A DNA stretch of 64,000 bases from Treponema maltophilum ATCC 51939 (GCF_000413055.1 NZ_KE332518.1:265490-329489); one strand, 5' to 3'; counted from the first letter of the stretch, positions 51,483 to 60,267 are shown. A program made the numbers and translations. The notes: generated from the letters alone by a model not told the origin.

Positions 51483-52379
51483 TCACTCCTTTATTCCTCC
51501 GGCCATAACGTCTTTATTGTAAAACTTCAAAACGAAAGGGTAGAGTATTAAAATCGGGATGACCGCAACGACGATGGTCGCGGCCTTAAGGGCGCCGTAA
51601 TCGATGCGCGCCAATTCATTGTAATCATACAGGTTTTGCTGCCCGATAATGGACACGGTGTCGCCCAAAACAACGAATTGCCGCAAAATCACCTGCAAAA
51701 CGGTGTCGGTCGTTTTTTTCGTTAAATAAATGCTCGCCCTGAAATATTCATTCCATCTTACAACCGAATAGAACATCGTTATCGTCGCAACGCCCGATTT
51801 TGCGAGCGGAAAAAAGACCGAAAAAAGCATCCGTATGTGCGAACATCCGTCTATAACGGCCGCTTCAACAAGCGATTGCGGCACCTGTTCAAAGTACCGC
51901 ATCATGATAATCAGATAATACACATTGACGGCCGTAACTAAAATAACCGCCCATTTCGATCCCATTAAACCGAGCCTTTGCACGACGAGGTATTCGGGAA
52001 CAAAGCCGCTGTCTAAAAGCATCATTGCGATTAAAAACAGCATAATCGGTTTTTTCAAAGTTAAGCGCGGCCTGGTGAGCACGTAAGCGGCCGTCGTCGT
52101 AAGCAAAATATTCAGTGCCGTTCCGATAACCGTAATAAGGACGGAATTCCACAGCGCGGGCACCAAAACCGGATGGCTGAAGACGATTTTATAGTTTATA
52201 AAATCCATGCCGCGCGGAAGTATTTCCAAGCCCTTCATAAGCGGCGACTGTTTCGGGTCGGAAATCGACTTTGCAAAAATATTCAGCACGGGAATAATCA
52301 TCGTAAGCGATAAAAACAAAAGAACGCCGATGAGAACCGCCTGCACCGCATAGGAAGTTCCGTTTTTTTTCATTTCCAT
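51483..52379 (-). CDS. CUT1 ABC sugar permease (YtcP/LplC type)
   Basis: A 298-residue inner-membrane permease with six helices. The coupling EAA loop reads VEAAVIDGCSHIRMLFSVFF-LAKSGVAT, close to the family's EAAxxDGAxxxxxFxxixlP. The final segment LKFYNKDVMAGGIKE is the typical YtcP C-terminus. Its start overlaps the end of the first permease gene by 10 bp. It needs an ATPase encoded elsewhere. Confidence 0.88.
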   Translation of the reverse strand: MEMKKNGTSYAVQAVLIGVLLFLSLTMIIPVLNIFAKSISDPKQSPLMKGLEILPRGMDFINYKIVFSHPVLVPALWNSVLITVIGTALNILLTTTAAYVLTRPRLTLKKPIMLFLIAMMLLDSGFVPEYLVVQRLGLMGSKWAVILVTAVNVYYLIIMMRYFEQVPQSLVEAAVIDGCSHIRMLFSVFFPLAKSGVATITMFYSVVRWNEYFRASIYLTKKTTDTVLQVILRQFVVLGDTVSIIGQQNLYDYNELARIDYGALKAATIVVAVIPILILYPFVLKFYNKDVMAGGIKE

Positions 52380-53272
52380 ACTCCTTCTCCCGTCGTCTTT
52401 TTGCTTATAACGTGCGTTGCAAGTACCAGTGCAATACCGATAACTCCCTTTATTAAACTTGCCGCGGTGGCAAGAGAATATTGGCCGCCCTCTATACCGA
52501 TGCGGTAAATGTAGGTGTCCAAAATATCGATCGTGCTTTCCACGGCGGCGTTGGTAAAGTTCAGCACTTGATCAAAGCCCGCATTAAGGAAAAATCCCAA
52601 GTTAAGAATGAACATCGTAATCATAGGCGTTACCAAAGCCGGAAAGATAATATTCGTAATTGTCTGCCACCGGTTTGCTCCGTCGATTTCGGCGGCTTCG
52701 TATAAGGTTTGATTTATCGAAATGATGGCCGTGTAAAAGATGATGGAATCCCAGCCCAAACTCCGCCACGCTTCGCACAGCATCAGTATCCAGCGTATCG
52801 AATTGCGGTCGGTCATATAATCCACGGGACTGCGGCCGAAAAAGCCCAAAAACTGGTTGACGCTGCCGCTCAGCGACAACGCGCTTATCCATATGCCGGC
52901 GATAACAACCCACGACAAAAAGTGCGGCAAATAGCTGACAACCTGCACGTATTTGCGGAACAGGCCGCTTCTTACTTCGTTGAGCAGCAGCGCAAAGATA
53001 ACGAAAAAAGGGAACAGCAAAACGTACTTCATAAAGCTGATAATAAGCGTGTTGACGAGGATTTGTGCAAAGGCCGAACTGCTGAAAATCATTTTGAAAT
53101 ATTTTAAGCCGACGAAGGGCCAGCCGCCGCGTGCGCGGAATTGAAAAAAAGCGAGGCGCATATTGATAATCGGCAGTACTTTAAACAATATAAAATACAG
53201 TATTGTAGGGAATAAAAGTGCGTACAGCGTGCGCTCGTCCCGTAATTTTTGCAAAAACTTTTTTTCCTTCAT
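52370..53272 (-). CDS. CUT1 ABC sugar permease (LplB type)
   Basis: A 300-residue inner-membrane permease. MRLAFFQFRARGGWPFVGLK is the LplB-like N-terminal signature (usually FKDYxxxxGxxxSxWVGLxNF), and the EAA loop reads YEAAEIDGANRWQTITNIIF. Six helices. It forms a heterodimer with the YtcP-type subunit. It lies 13 bp downstream of the DUF4387 gene, so the enzymes and importer are one operon. Confidence 0.88.
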   Translation of the reverse strand: MKEKKFLQKLRDERTLYALLFPTILYFILFKVLPIINMRLAFFQFRARGGWPFVGLKYFKMIFSSSAFAQILVNTLIISFMKYVLLFPFFVIFALLLNEVRSGLFRKYVQVVSYLPHFLSWVVIAGIWISALSLSGSVNQFLGFFGRSPVDYMTDRNSIRWILMLCEAWRSLGWDSIIFYTAIISINQTLYEAAEIDGANRWQTITNIIFPALVTPMITMFILNLGFFLNAGFDQVLNFTNAAVESTIDILDTYIYRIGIEGGQYSLATAASLIKGVIGIALVLATHVISKKTTGEGVWK

Positions 53273-53285
53273 ATCGCATCCTTCT

Positions 53286-53600
53286 TTACGGTATCAATAA
53301 GTCCATAAGCGGCGCGTGTTGCTGCGCTCCGTACACGTCCCTGTCCAAAGCCGTCCCCGACGAAACTTTGCGGTTAAAAGTTATTTTTATACCCAAAGCG
53401 TTGTCGAAAAAAACGATACTTATCGGCTCGGTTGCGCCGAGATTGTACAGTTTGCGCACGGTCCGTTCGTTTATAACGCCGCTCGTTTTTACGCGGAAAT
53501 ACGTTTCAGGCAGTGTAAAAAGAGCGTCCAGCGTAATCATAAAGGGGCCCGAATTTTTGCTTCTGAGCATTTTTGCCAAATCGACCAATTTGTCCGCCAT
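53286..53600 (-). CDS. DUF4387 protein
   Basis: A 104-residue protein. The chosen ATG overlaps the AtuA stop (ATGA), giving MADKLVDLAKMLRSKNSGPF; an earlier start lies inside AtuA. LRSKNSGPFMITLDALF is the recognised DUF4387 N-terminal signature. The family almost always neighbours AtuA/DUF1446 and is thought to be its small partner. No catalytic role is known. Confidence 0.85.
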   Translation of the reverse strand: MADKLVDLAKMLRSKNSGPFMITLDALFTLPETYFRVKTSGVINERTVRKLYNLGATEPISIVFFDNALGIKITFNRKVSSGTALDRDVYGAQQHAPLMDLLIP

Positions 53601-54982
53601 CAAATAAACCTCCCCGATACCGGATCCCATTCTTCAATAGGAAAATACATAAGCGGATCGTCAATTTCCATTAAATGGTATACGGTGAATTTATACACTT
53701 TGCCGAATTCGATGTCGCTGGGCGCAAAGGGAAAGGCGAGGTTGCCCGCGGTGGATTTCCGCCCCTCGTAGCCGTAGTGCATAAACGTGGAACGAAGCGA
53801 TGCGCATATTGCCGACGCTTTTTCCTGCGTGTCGGCAAGCACTTCAAACAAGACGCACACTTCGTGCGGCGTATCTTTTGCCGTTTCCAGCTCGCCCATA
53901 ACGCCGTTTATGCCGTAATTGATAAAATTGATTTTATACGAATCGCGCGGAATCTCGCCGTATTGGGCGGCGACACTTTCCGTTACCGCTTTTTCGACTT
54001 CGTCGAGTTTTGAAATCAAAAGCGGGTCGCGGATTCCCGCCGGAACGAAGGTTCTGTACGAATCGAAACTCGCGCCTTCGAGCTTGACGGTATAGGGACA
54101 ATCCTTCATTTTGCTGCCGCTTACCCTGACGCGGTTTTCGCCGACTTGTTCGAAGCGGCAGCCGCTTAAGTCCATGTCGACACCGGGGCCGTGCAGCAGA
54201 TAGGGATGGTCTTTTTCGTAAAAAGTGTGGGCGGCAACGCTCAGCGTCGTGCATGTACGTTTTGCGTCGCAGGGGTACACTTCAAAAGAATCTTTGTACA
54301 CAACGCCCATCATGCAGTCTTTTGTCGTACCCGGATCGCAGCACAGCGCTCCGCACTCCAGCACTTTTCCCATATGGTAGCACAAAGCCGCATCGAAGCC
54401 GCACCGAATTCCGACTGCCGCAAACGGAGACGGATCGTATGCCCTTCCGGCGATTATCAAACGGAAGCCTTCGTCGAGCGCTTTAATGAAGGGTTCCGCT
54501 CCCATTTGGGCAACGACGCCGGTACAGGTTTCGAGCGTCTGCGCCGTCAATTCGGGAACATTCGTTCCCAAAGGATGAACCTTATGCTGTGCGATTTTTT
54601 CGATAATAACGTCGTTCGGAATATCCGCCCAAATGACGGCGGTTTTTACGGGGGCGAAATTCCGCTCGGAAAATATTTCCCGTATGATTTTAAGCGTCCA
54701 GTCGATGTGTTCTTTGCCGCCGCTTCCGCCCGCGGAACTTATTATAAGCGGAATATTTTTTTCGTATACGGCCGAAATTAACAAGCTCAGGTCTTTTTTT
54801 GCGGCTGTTTTGCTTACGATGGCGGTTTTTGCGCCCAATTTGTGCGGGCCCGCGTCGGTGGAACCGGCATCGACGACAATAGCGTCCGGTTCGTCCGCCA
54901 AGCCCGCTTTCAGCGATTCGGGAGGAAAACCGTAGCCTAAAATTCCGCACGGCGATAAAATCTTAACACAATCCATATGCAT
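53600..54982 (-). CDS. AtuA-family (DUF1446) acyl-CoA/hydroxyacid-type enzyme
   Basis: A 460-residue cytoplasmic protein of the AtuA family, first linked to acyclic terpene utilisation in Pseudomonas. Conserved stretches are LSPCGILGYGFPPESLKAGL at the N-terminus, VVDAGSTDAGPHKLG, IISSAGGSGG and LIIAGRAYDPSPFAAVG. The reaction of these proteins is not settled; many sit in carbohydrate or hydroxyacid loci rather than terpene loci. Two ATGs are possible (54982 and 54976); AAAGGT fits the second better. It follows lacI by 22 bp and is coupled to DUF4387. Confidence 0.85.
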   Translation of the reverse strand: MHMDCVKILSPCGILGYGFPPESLKAGLADEPDAIVVDAGSTDAGPHKLGAKTAIVSKTAAKKDLSLLISAVYEKNIPLIISSAGGSGGKEHIDWTLKIIREIFSERNFAPVKTAVIWADIPNDVIIEKIAQHKVHPLGTNVPELTAQTLETCTGVVAQMGAEPFIKALDEGFRLIIAGRAYDPSPFAAVGIRCGFDAALCYHMGKVLECGALCCDPGTTKDCMMGVVYKDSFEVYPCDAKRTCTTLSVAAHTFYEKDHPYLLHGPGVDMDLSGCRFEQVGENRVRVSGSKMKDCPYTVKLEGASFDSYRTFVPAGIRDPLLISKLDEVEKAVTESVAAQYGEIPRDSYKINFINYGINGVMGELETAKDTPHEVCVLFEVLADTQEKASAICASLRSTFMHYGYEGRKSTAGNLAFPFAPSDIEFGKVYKFTVYHLMEIDDPLMYFPIEEWDPVSGRFI

Positions 54983-55004
54983 ACCTTTTTATTTTAATTC
55001 CGCT

Positions 55005-56009
55005 TTATTTCAGTTCCGCAACCGATTCGCGTTCGATTAAAAACGGCGTTAAAAATGTGCTGACGACGTTTTTCTTTCCGTTCAGCATATCCAAAATCAT
55101 GCGAGCCCCGGTTGCTCCTATTTCCCGTTTCGGCTTTGCGACGGTCGTTACCGCCGGAGTAATCATGGCGGCCGTTTCAATATCGTCCAAGCCGATGATC
55201 GAAACGTCTTGCGGGACGCGAACACCCGCTTTTTGCGCTTCGCGTATAAAGCCGATGGCAACCGCATCGTTACCCGCGACGATCGCCGAAGGCTTGTCCT
55301 TCATCCGTATAAAAAGACGGGCAAGTTCGATACCGCCTTCAAAAGACAGCTGCACGTTAAAGTGCCGGTCGTCCCGTACGGCAAGTCCTTTTTGCTCCAT
55401 AAAGTCTTTGTAAACGACATAGCGCTTGTTGCGGTCGATGCCTTCCGTGTCGAGGCGCAGCGGACTTACAAAGCCGATATCGGTATGCTTTTTTTGAACC
55501 AAATAGTCCAATGCGGTGCGCATCGCTTTTTCTATGTCGGTTCCGACTTTTTTATACGAACAATCGTCGGCTCGGTCGCCGAGCAGCACAACCGGGCAGT
55601 TCAAACCGGCAAACGCTTCTTTTAAATTCAATTCGGGCGCGTTTATCATTACGGCGTCGGCTTTGTTTTCCCTTGCCAGCCGTATATATCGCAGTTCCCG
55701 TTCCGTTTGCCGATCGCTGTTCCCGAGAAAAACGCTGTAGCCCGCTTCGTCGAATACGTTTTGGGCTCCGCGCGCAACTTCCGCCCAAAAGGTGTTCGTT
55801 ATGTCGGGGACGACAAGCAAAATCGTTAAAGACCTTTTGGTGCGCATGGCGGAGGCGACCCTGTTTTTGACAAAGTGCCGGTGCTTTACGACCGCCAAAA
55901 CTTTTTCGCGGCTTTTGTCACTGACGCCGTACGTTGTACCCGCAAGCACGCGGCTTACGGTGCTTTTCGAAACGTCGGCCATTCTTGCAATATCGATAAT
56001 CGAATCCAT
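55005..56009 (-). CDS. LacI-family transcriptional regulator
   Basis: A 334-residue repressor. The N-terminal helix-turn-helix is IIDIARMADVSKSTVSRVLA with the hinge VKNRVASAMRTKRS; the rest is a periplasmic-binding-protein-like sensor domain ending in PKREIGATGARMILDMLNG. It is first gene of its own operon (lacI-atuA-DUF4387-permeases-binding protein-hydrolases). A near-perfect palindrome between the -10 and the ATG indicates autorepression of the whole operon. The ligand is probably a breakdown intermediate of the imported glycoside. Confidence 0.9.
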   Translation of the reverse strand: MDSIIDIARMADVSKSTVSRVLAGTTYGVSDKSREKVLAVVKHRHFVKNRVASAMRTKRSLTILLVVPDITNTFWAEVARGAQNVFDEAGYSVFLGNSDRQTERELRYIRLARENKADAVMINAPELNLKEAFAGLNCPVVLLGDRADDCSYKKVGTDIEKAMRTALDYLVQKKHTDIGFVSPLRLDTEGIDRNKRYVVYKDFMEQKGLAVRDDRHFNVQLSFEGGIELARLFIRMKDKPSAIVAGNDAVAIGFIREAQKAGVRVPQDVSIIGLDDIETAAMITPAVTTVAKPKREIGATGARMILDMLNGKKNVVSTFLTPFLIERESVAELK

Positions 56010-56013
56010 AATA

Positions 56014-56039
56014 ATTTTCGGGAACGTTCCCTAAAATTA
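56014..56039 (-). promoter_or_regulatory. LacI operator palindrome
   Basis: GGGAACGTTCCC (56020-56031) is a perfect 12-bp palindrome with the LacI-type central CG. It extends to AATTTT (56014-56019 region) and AAAATT on the two sides with one mismatched pair. It covers the expected transcription start. Confidence 0.82.
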
Positions 56040-56041
56040 TA
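56036..56041 (-). promoter_or_regulatory. -10 box of the lacI operon
   Basis: A consensus TATAAT (56036-56041, minus strand) directly upstream of the operator. The -35 is poor (TTTTTG at 16 bp). Confidence 0.6.
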
Positions 56042-56109
56042 GTACCACAGGTGTTTTCAAAAAGCAAGCGTTATTTTTGTGTATTATTTTACGGGTTTTT
56101 TGTGTTCGG

Positions 56110-56139
56110 TTGACAAAATGATTTTGAAAATTATATCAT
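56110..56139 (+). promoter_or_regulatory. Promoter of the 56225 gene
   Basis: TTGACA (56110-56115), 18-bp spacer, TATCAT (56134-56139). The leader of about 79 bases ends in GGGAGG before the ATG. Confidence 0.6.
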
Positions 56140-56224
56140 GGCGTCTGTAAAAAACGGGGGTTGTCCGTACGGCCGTTAAAGTCGGATATTTTCGGACGAT
56201 TCCTTATGATTACAGGGAGGTTTG

Positions 56225-56680
56225 ATGAAGCATGTTTACAAAACAAGATTGTACCGCATTCTGTTAAACGTTGTTTTCGGATGTGCGGCGGCCGTATTCG
56301 TTACGATTATCGCGTCGATATGGCTGGATTCCGTTATGATTCGTGCGGCGATTTTTGCCGCGTTTTTTGCCCTTTACATTTGGCTGGTTATCATCGGCAA
56401 CATGATCGTTATAGAAGTTGACGATGCGACATTGACCGTTAAAAAGGGCAAAAAGACGGATTCATATCCTTTGGAAACTACCGCAATCAGGGCAAAAACC
56501 GTTACGTCGAGCGGCGATACGGAATGTACGCTCTACCTTACGCGGCAGGGAGAAAAAGAAGAAGACGTAAATTGCGAACTTATCGGTATCGGTCAGTTTG
56601 AAGAATTATTGCAAGATTTAGGCATCGGCGGTCGGGACAGCGTTACCAAGCTGAATACCGAACAGTCGACGCGAAATTAA
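56225..56680 (+). CDS. Hypothetical membrane protein with PH-like soluble domain
   Basis: A 151-residue protein, start set at the ATG behind GGGAGG. Two N-terminal helices (ILLNVVFGCAAAVFVTIIAS, IRAAIFAAFFALYIWLVIIG) are followed by a beta-rich cytoplasmic domain (VIEVDDATLTVKKGKK, SYPLETTAIRAKTV, CTLYLTRQGEK) that looks like bacterial PH domains, and a short disordered tail. Unrecognised at family level. It is followed 30 bp later by another small membrane protein, probably in the same operon. Confidence 0.65.
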   Translation: MKHVYKTRLYRILLNVVFGCAAAVFVTIIASIWLDSVMIRAAIFAAFFALYIWLVIIGNMIVIEVDDATLTVKKGKKTDSYPLETTAIRAKTVTSSGDTECTLYLTRQGEKEEDVNCELIGIGQFEELLQDLGIGGRDSVTKLNTEQSTRN

Positions 56681-56710
56681 AAAACATATACACAAAATAG
56701 GAGATTTTAT

Positions 56711-57157
56711 ATGAATATCACGCATCTTTATTATTTTATCATTATTCCGATCGCGGCCCTTATTTACATAGTTTATATGGTTTTCAGGCTGAAAGGCGAC
56801 CGGCAGCGTAAACAGGAATGGCTTGAAAAAAATCCCAATGCGTCGAAAATCTTTATCGGTAAAAAAAACGCAATACTCAAAACGATTTTAGGTGCGGGCG
56901 GCATAACGGTTATATCGGTTGACGGCGAAAAGCCCGTTTTCTTTACGGAAGGTTTAAGAACCGGTTTTTATGCCGCGCCCGGAACGCATACGGTAGAGTC
57001 GAGCTTTTCAAAAACACGCCCCGGCTTTTTTTATCGCAGCGTTACGACAACGTACCGCCCGAGCAAACAGGAAATCAGCGTAGACGCCTTGCGGACATAT
57101 AACTACGTGTTCGATACGAACGAAGAAACGTATCGGTTTGAAGAAGTAAGCGAATAA
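56711..57157 (+). CDS. Hypothetical single-helix membrane protein
   Basis: A 148-residue protein with one N-terminal helix (HLYYFIIIPIAALIYIVYMV), a basic stop-transfer segment, and a beta-rich domain (ILGAGGITVISVDGEKPVFF, FYAAPGTHTVESSFSKTRPG, VDALRTYNYVFDTNEETYRF). The AAPGTHTVE phrase resembles PEGA-like or DUF2846-type sandwiches. TAGGAG precedes the ATG at a suitable distance. It ends before a strong bidirectional terminator. Confidence 0.65.
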   Translation: MNITHLYYFIIIPIAALIYIVYMVFRLKGDRQRKQEWLEKNPNASKIFIGKKNAILKTILGAGGITVISVDGEKPVFFTEGLRTGFYAAPGTHTVESSFSKTRPGFFYRSVTTTYRPSKQEISVDALRTYNYVFDTNEETYRFEEVSE

Positions 57158-57185
57158 TTCGGATAAATTTTTTGCGGGAATTTAC

Positions 57186-57221
57186 AAAAAGGAACCGTAC
57201 CGATGCGGACGGTTCCTTTTT
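57186..57221. terminator. Bidirectional terminator between the 56711 gene and dctM
   Basis: AAAAAGGAACCGT (57186-57198) pairs perfectly over 13 bp with ACGGTTCCTTTTT (57209-57221), followed by a further T. It lies between convergent genes and has U-runs on either strand. Confidence 0.88.
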
Positions 57222-57255
57222 TATAGCAATTGCCGTAAATCGGGCGGGCGGAATA

Positions 57256-58548
57256 TTATCCGAGAAGTCCTGAAAGCCTCGGCAAGAACAAAACGATTTC
57301 CGGGATATAGGTTATTACAAAAAGGACGATGACGCTGATAAAAATAAAAGGTATTAATTCTTTTGTAATCTCACCTATTGAACTTTTACAAATTGTCGTC
57401 GCCGAAAAAAGGCACAGTCCGTAGGGCGGAGTCATCAAGCCGATCATAAGGTTAAAAACCATTAGAACGCCGAAGTGTATGGTGTTTATACCCATCGCTT
57501 CAACCATAGGCGTCAGTATCGGTCCGAAAATAAGAATGGCCGGCGCGGCGTCCATGAGCATACCCCAAATGAGCAAAAGAATGTTTATAAGAAACAGCAG
57601 AAGATACGGGCTTGTTCCGTGCCGCAATATAACAGCCGACAGCATTGCGGGGATTTCGGCCATGGCCAAAATCCAGCCGAATATGCCGGCGGTTCCGATA
57701 AGAAAAAATATCGATGCCGAATCCCGCGCAACCCGTTTGCCTATTTCTATGAGTTTTTTTAAAGACAGGTTGCGATACACGAAAAAGCCTATAAGTATGG
57801 AATACGCAACCGCGACCGCAGCCGCTTCGGTCGGCGTAAAAATACCGAAAAATATTCCGCCCATGAGAAGAAGCGGCATAATCAACGCCGGAACCGATTC
57901 TTTGAAAATTGCCAATTTTTCCCGCATCGTATATACTTTGTCGGTAGATTTATAACCGCGCTTTCTGGAGATAAAGTATACAATGAGCATTTGCGAGAGC
58001 CCGAGCAAAACACCGGGCACGGCTCCTCCTATCAAAAGTGCACCGGTGGATACTTGTGCGACGGAAGCAAAGATAACCATCGGAATACTGGGCGGAATAA
58101 TAGGTCCCTGTATCGATGAGGCAACGGTAACCGCCGCCGAAAATTCCCTCGAATAACCTTTTTCTTCCATCGCGGGAATTAAAACGCTGCCTAAGCCGGT
58201 TACGTCGGCAAGAGCAGAACCGCTGCAACCGCCGAAAAACATACTGGCAAGAATATTGACCTGCGCCAAACCGCCGCGGAACCTTCCGACAATCAAATCG
58301 GAAAATTTGATGATTCCGTCCGAAATTTTGCATTCGGACATGATTTGTCCCGCAAAAATAAACATTGGAATGGCCATTAGTACGAATGAATTTATACTCG
58401 TAAAAAAAGTATGAATGACGGTATTTAAAGAACTGCCGCTTATGAGAAAAAAAGCCAGTGCGCTGATACCGGTCGCGAACGACAGCGGCACACCTAGAAT
58501 CGCGAGCCCGCCGAACAGCACCAGCATTATAGAGAGAGACAAATTCAT
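57256..58548 (-). CDS. dctM: TRAP transporter large permease
   Basis: A 430-residue, roughly twelve-helix permease of the DctM type. Signatures: SFVLMAIPMFIFAGQIMSEC, GGLAQVNILASMFFGGCSGS, SIQGPIIPPSIPMVIFA and MLMDAAPAILIFGPILTPMV. It imports an organic acid with the sodium gradient. The start overlaps the dctQ stop (ATGA). It is the last gene of dctP-dctQ-dctM. Confidence 0.93.
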   Translation of the reverse strand: MNLSLSIMLVLFGGLAILGVPLSFATGISALAFFLISGSSLNTVIHTFFTSINSFVLMAIPMFIFAGQIMSECKISDGIIKFSDLIVGRFRGGLAQVNILASMFFGGCSGSALADVTGLGSVLIPAMEEKGYSREFSAAVTVASSIQGPIIPPSIPMVIFASVAQVSTGALLIGGAVPGVLLGLSQMLIVYFISRKRGYKSTDKVYTMREKLAIFKESVPALIMPLLLMGGIFFGIFTPTEAAAVAVAYSILIGFFVYRNLSLKKLIEIGKRVARDSASIFFLIGTAGIFGWILAMAEIPAMLSAVILRHGTSPYLLLFLINILLLIWGMLMDAAPAILIFGPILTPMVEAMGINTIHFGVLMVFNLMIGLMTPPYGLCLFSATTICKSSIGEITKELIPFIFISVIVLFVITYIPEIVLFLPRLSGLLG

Positions 58549-59081
58549 TTCAGTTCTCCGACATAGTCAAAGCTTTCCAAAAAGCTTCTCTTATGGAACA
58601 AAATATCACAGTTGTCCAATATTAGGATAAAAAAGATAACCAAGCCGCCGATGGGCAAAGCCAAATACGGCCATGTATAGGGGATCTCAAGTGCGCTCGT
58701 TGCGATCCACCAATTGTCCAAAGCGTATTTGGTGCCGATGAATATAAAAACGCCGGCAAAAAACAATATCAGGATTCTTAAGACGATTTCATAATAGGGG
58801 CGGATTTTTTGGGGAAGCATATTACAAAAGACGATTATACGCGGATGCCCCGAATCGTAAAAGGCGACTCCGCCGCCTATCGTAGTGACATAGATCATCA
58901 AATACTTTACTACCTCTTCGACCCAATAGAGCGGAAAATGAAATACGTATCGGAAAAGCACTTGCATAAATAAAAACAATGAAATCAATAAAATTAATGC
59001 CGACAGTAATTTATTAAGCTGCTCTATTGTAAATCGAAGAATGCGTTCTATGCGATTTAATTCAGTATTCATAGTATTCAA
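58545..59081 (-). CDS. dctQ: TRAP transporter small permease
   Basis: A 178-residue four-helix DctQ subunit. The core FHFPLYWVEEVVKYLMIYVT and GGVAFYDSGHPRI are the family's conserved WxEExxR-like and GG..F..G.H motifs. It sits 13 bp after dctP and overlaps dctM, matching the usual TRAP order. Confidence 0.92.
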   Translation of the reverse strand: MNTMNTELNRIERILRFTIEQLNKLLSALILLISLFLFMQVLFRYVFHFPLYWVEEVVKYLMIYVTTIGGGVAFYDSGHPRIIVFCNMLPQKIRPYYEIVLRILILFFAGVFIFIGTKYALDNWWIATSALEIPYTWPYLALPIGGLVIFFILILDNCDILFHKRSFLESFDYVGELK

Positions 59082-59094
59082 TCTTTGCGAAACA

Positions 59095-60135
59095 TCAGTA
59101 GATCAAATTCTTATATGAATCCTGAAGACGCTGAATTTCTTTTTGCAAATCATTTAAGATTTTGTCGCCGTTTTTTATCTTGTTTGTGTACCATTTAAAA
59201 GCGGCAGGCTGCATTGCCTGTTTGAATCCCTGAATTTCAGCCGGCGTGGGTTCGTAAATAACAACGCCTCTTTTTTGCATGCTTTCGGCATTCGAAACAT
59301 CGTAAATAACGGCGAGCGCTTCCGAACCGACGCTTGACTCGGCGGCGGCTTTCATAATCGCAACCTGCAAATCTGCCGGCAGGCTCTTAAGCCATTTAAC
59401 GTTATATGTTACCGCACCGACAAGATGCACGTGCCGCGTCAGCGTAATATATTTTTGCACTTCGTAAAAATGCATTGCGTTGATTGTTGCGATCGGGTTT
59501 TCCTGCCCGTCCACAACGCCTGTCTGCAAGCTGGTGTATACTTCGAGCCACGGAACGGGAACCGCTTGTGCACCGGCCGCATTAAACATGTCTATATGCA
59601 TTTTAACCTGCATGGTTCTTATTTTTAAATCCTTCAGATCCTTTACGGATTTTACCTGTTTTTTGGTGGTGGAAAGGTTTCTGTATGCCTGCGGTGCGAA
59701 AAACAGAATTCCGACGCCCGTCTTTTTTTCCATGTCTTGGAGGATGGTTTTCATAAAAGGATTGTCCCGTTTATACAGATCCTGCGCAACCTTCATATCC
59801 GGGATAATATAAGGCAAGTCGGTAAATGCGATTTCGGGATACAAATTTGCCATGATACCCATAGCAATTTCATTTCCCTGAATTTCGCCCGTTTTTACCT
59901 GCTGAAGCCCCGAAAGCTGATCGCCGAGTTGGCCGTCGGGGAATATTTTAACCTCTACGCGGCCGTTCGTGTATTCGGCCACCTTTGCCTGAAAAATGGC
60001 ACATGCGGCGGAAGCCGGCATGGCCAAGGGGTCCGCCGGGTTGCTGCTTGCGATTTTCATCGTATATTGGGCGGCATACGTATTGGCGGCAAAAAAAACG
60101 GCAAGCACAAAGACTGCCGAATAAAACTTTTTCAT
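59095..60135 (-). CDS. dctP: TRAP transporter solute-binding protein
   Basis: A 346-residue periplasmic DctP protein. I place the start at MKKFYSAVFVLAVFFAANTY, behind AAAGGAG with 9 bp spacing; the upstream frame is not conserved. The signal peptide ends near AANTYAA. Signature segments are KIFPDGQLGDQLSGLQQVKT, the binding Arg in DLKDLKIRTM and LEVYTSLQTGVVDGQENPIA. Substrates in this group are carboxylates or sugar acids; with a GPH transporter divergently adjacent, a uronate or sugar acid is plausible. Confidence 0.91.
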   Translation of the reverse strand: MKKFYSAVFVLAVFFAANTYAAQYTMKIASSNPADPLAMPASAACAIFQAKVAEYTNGRVEVKIFPDGQLGDQLSGLQQVKTGEIQGNEIAMGIMANLYPEIAFTDLPYIIPDMKVAQDLYKRDNPFMKTILQDMEKKTGVGILFFAPQAYRNLSTTKKQVKSVKDLKDLKIRTMQVKMHIDMFNAAGAQAVPVPWLEVYTSLQTGVVDGQENPIATINAMHFYEVQKYITLTRHVHLVGAVTYNVKWLKSLPADLQVAIMKAAAESSVGSEALAVIYDVSNAESMQKRGVVIYEPTPAEIQGFKQAMQPAAFKWYTNKIKNGDKILNDLQKEIQRLQDSYKNLIY

Positions 60136-60196
60136 CTTTAATTTCTCCTTTCTTTTTTTCCCGAAAACCCGGGAGACGGTTCGGGTTATAGGATAA

Positions 60197-60225
60197 ATCA
60201 TAAGTCATAGAATCTCACTTGTCAA
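60197..60225 (-). promoter_or_regulatory. Promoter of dctPQM
   Basis: TTGACA (60220-60225), exact 17-bp spacer, TATGAT (60197-60202). It is back to back with the GPH transporter promoter. The 55-base leader can form competing CCGAA/TTCGG or AACCCG/CGGGTT stems. Confidence 0.7.
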
Positions 60226-60238
60226 TAAAATTTTTTGC

Positions 60239-60267
60239 TTGCGTGCTCCGAATATGCGCTGTATAAT
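60239..60267 (+). promoter_or_regulatory. Leaderless promoter of the GPH transporter
   Basis: TTGCGT (60239-60244), exact 17-bp spacer, TATAAT (60262-60267), then 7 bp to the ATG at 60275. Confidence 0.72.

Noticed and set aside
54553-54575. Second LacI operator inside atuA (GGGAAC-attc-GTTCCC)
   Set aside because: The half-sites are separated by 4 bp, unlike the contiguous operator at 56020, and they lie within coding sequence; probably chance.
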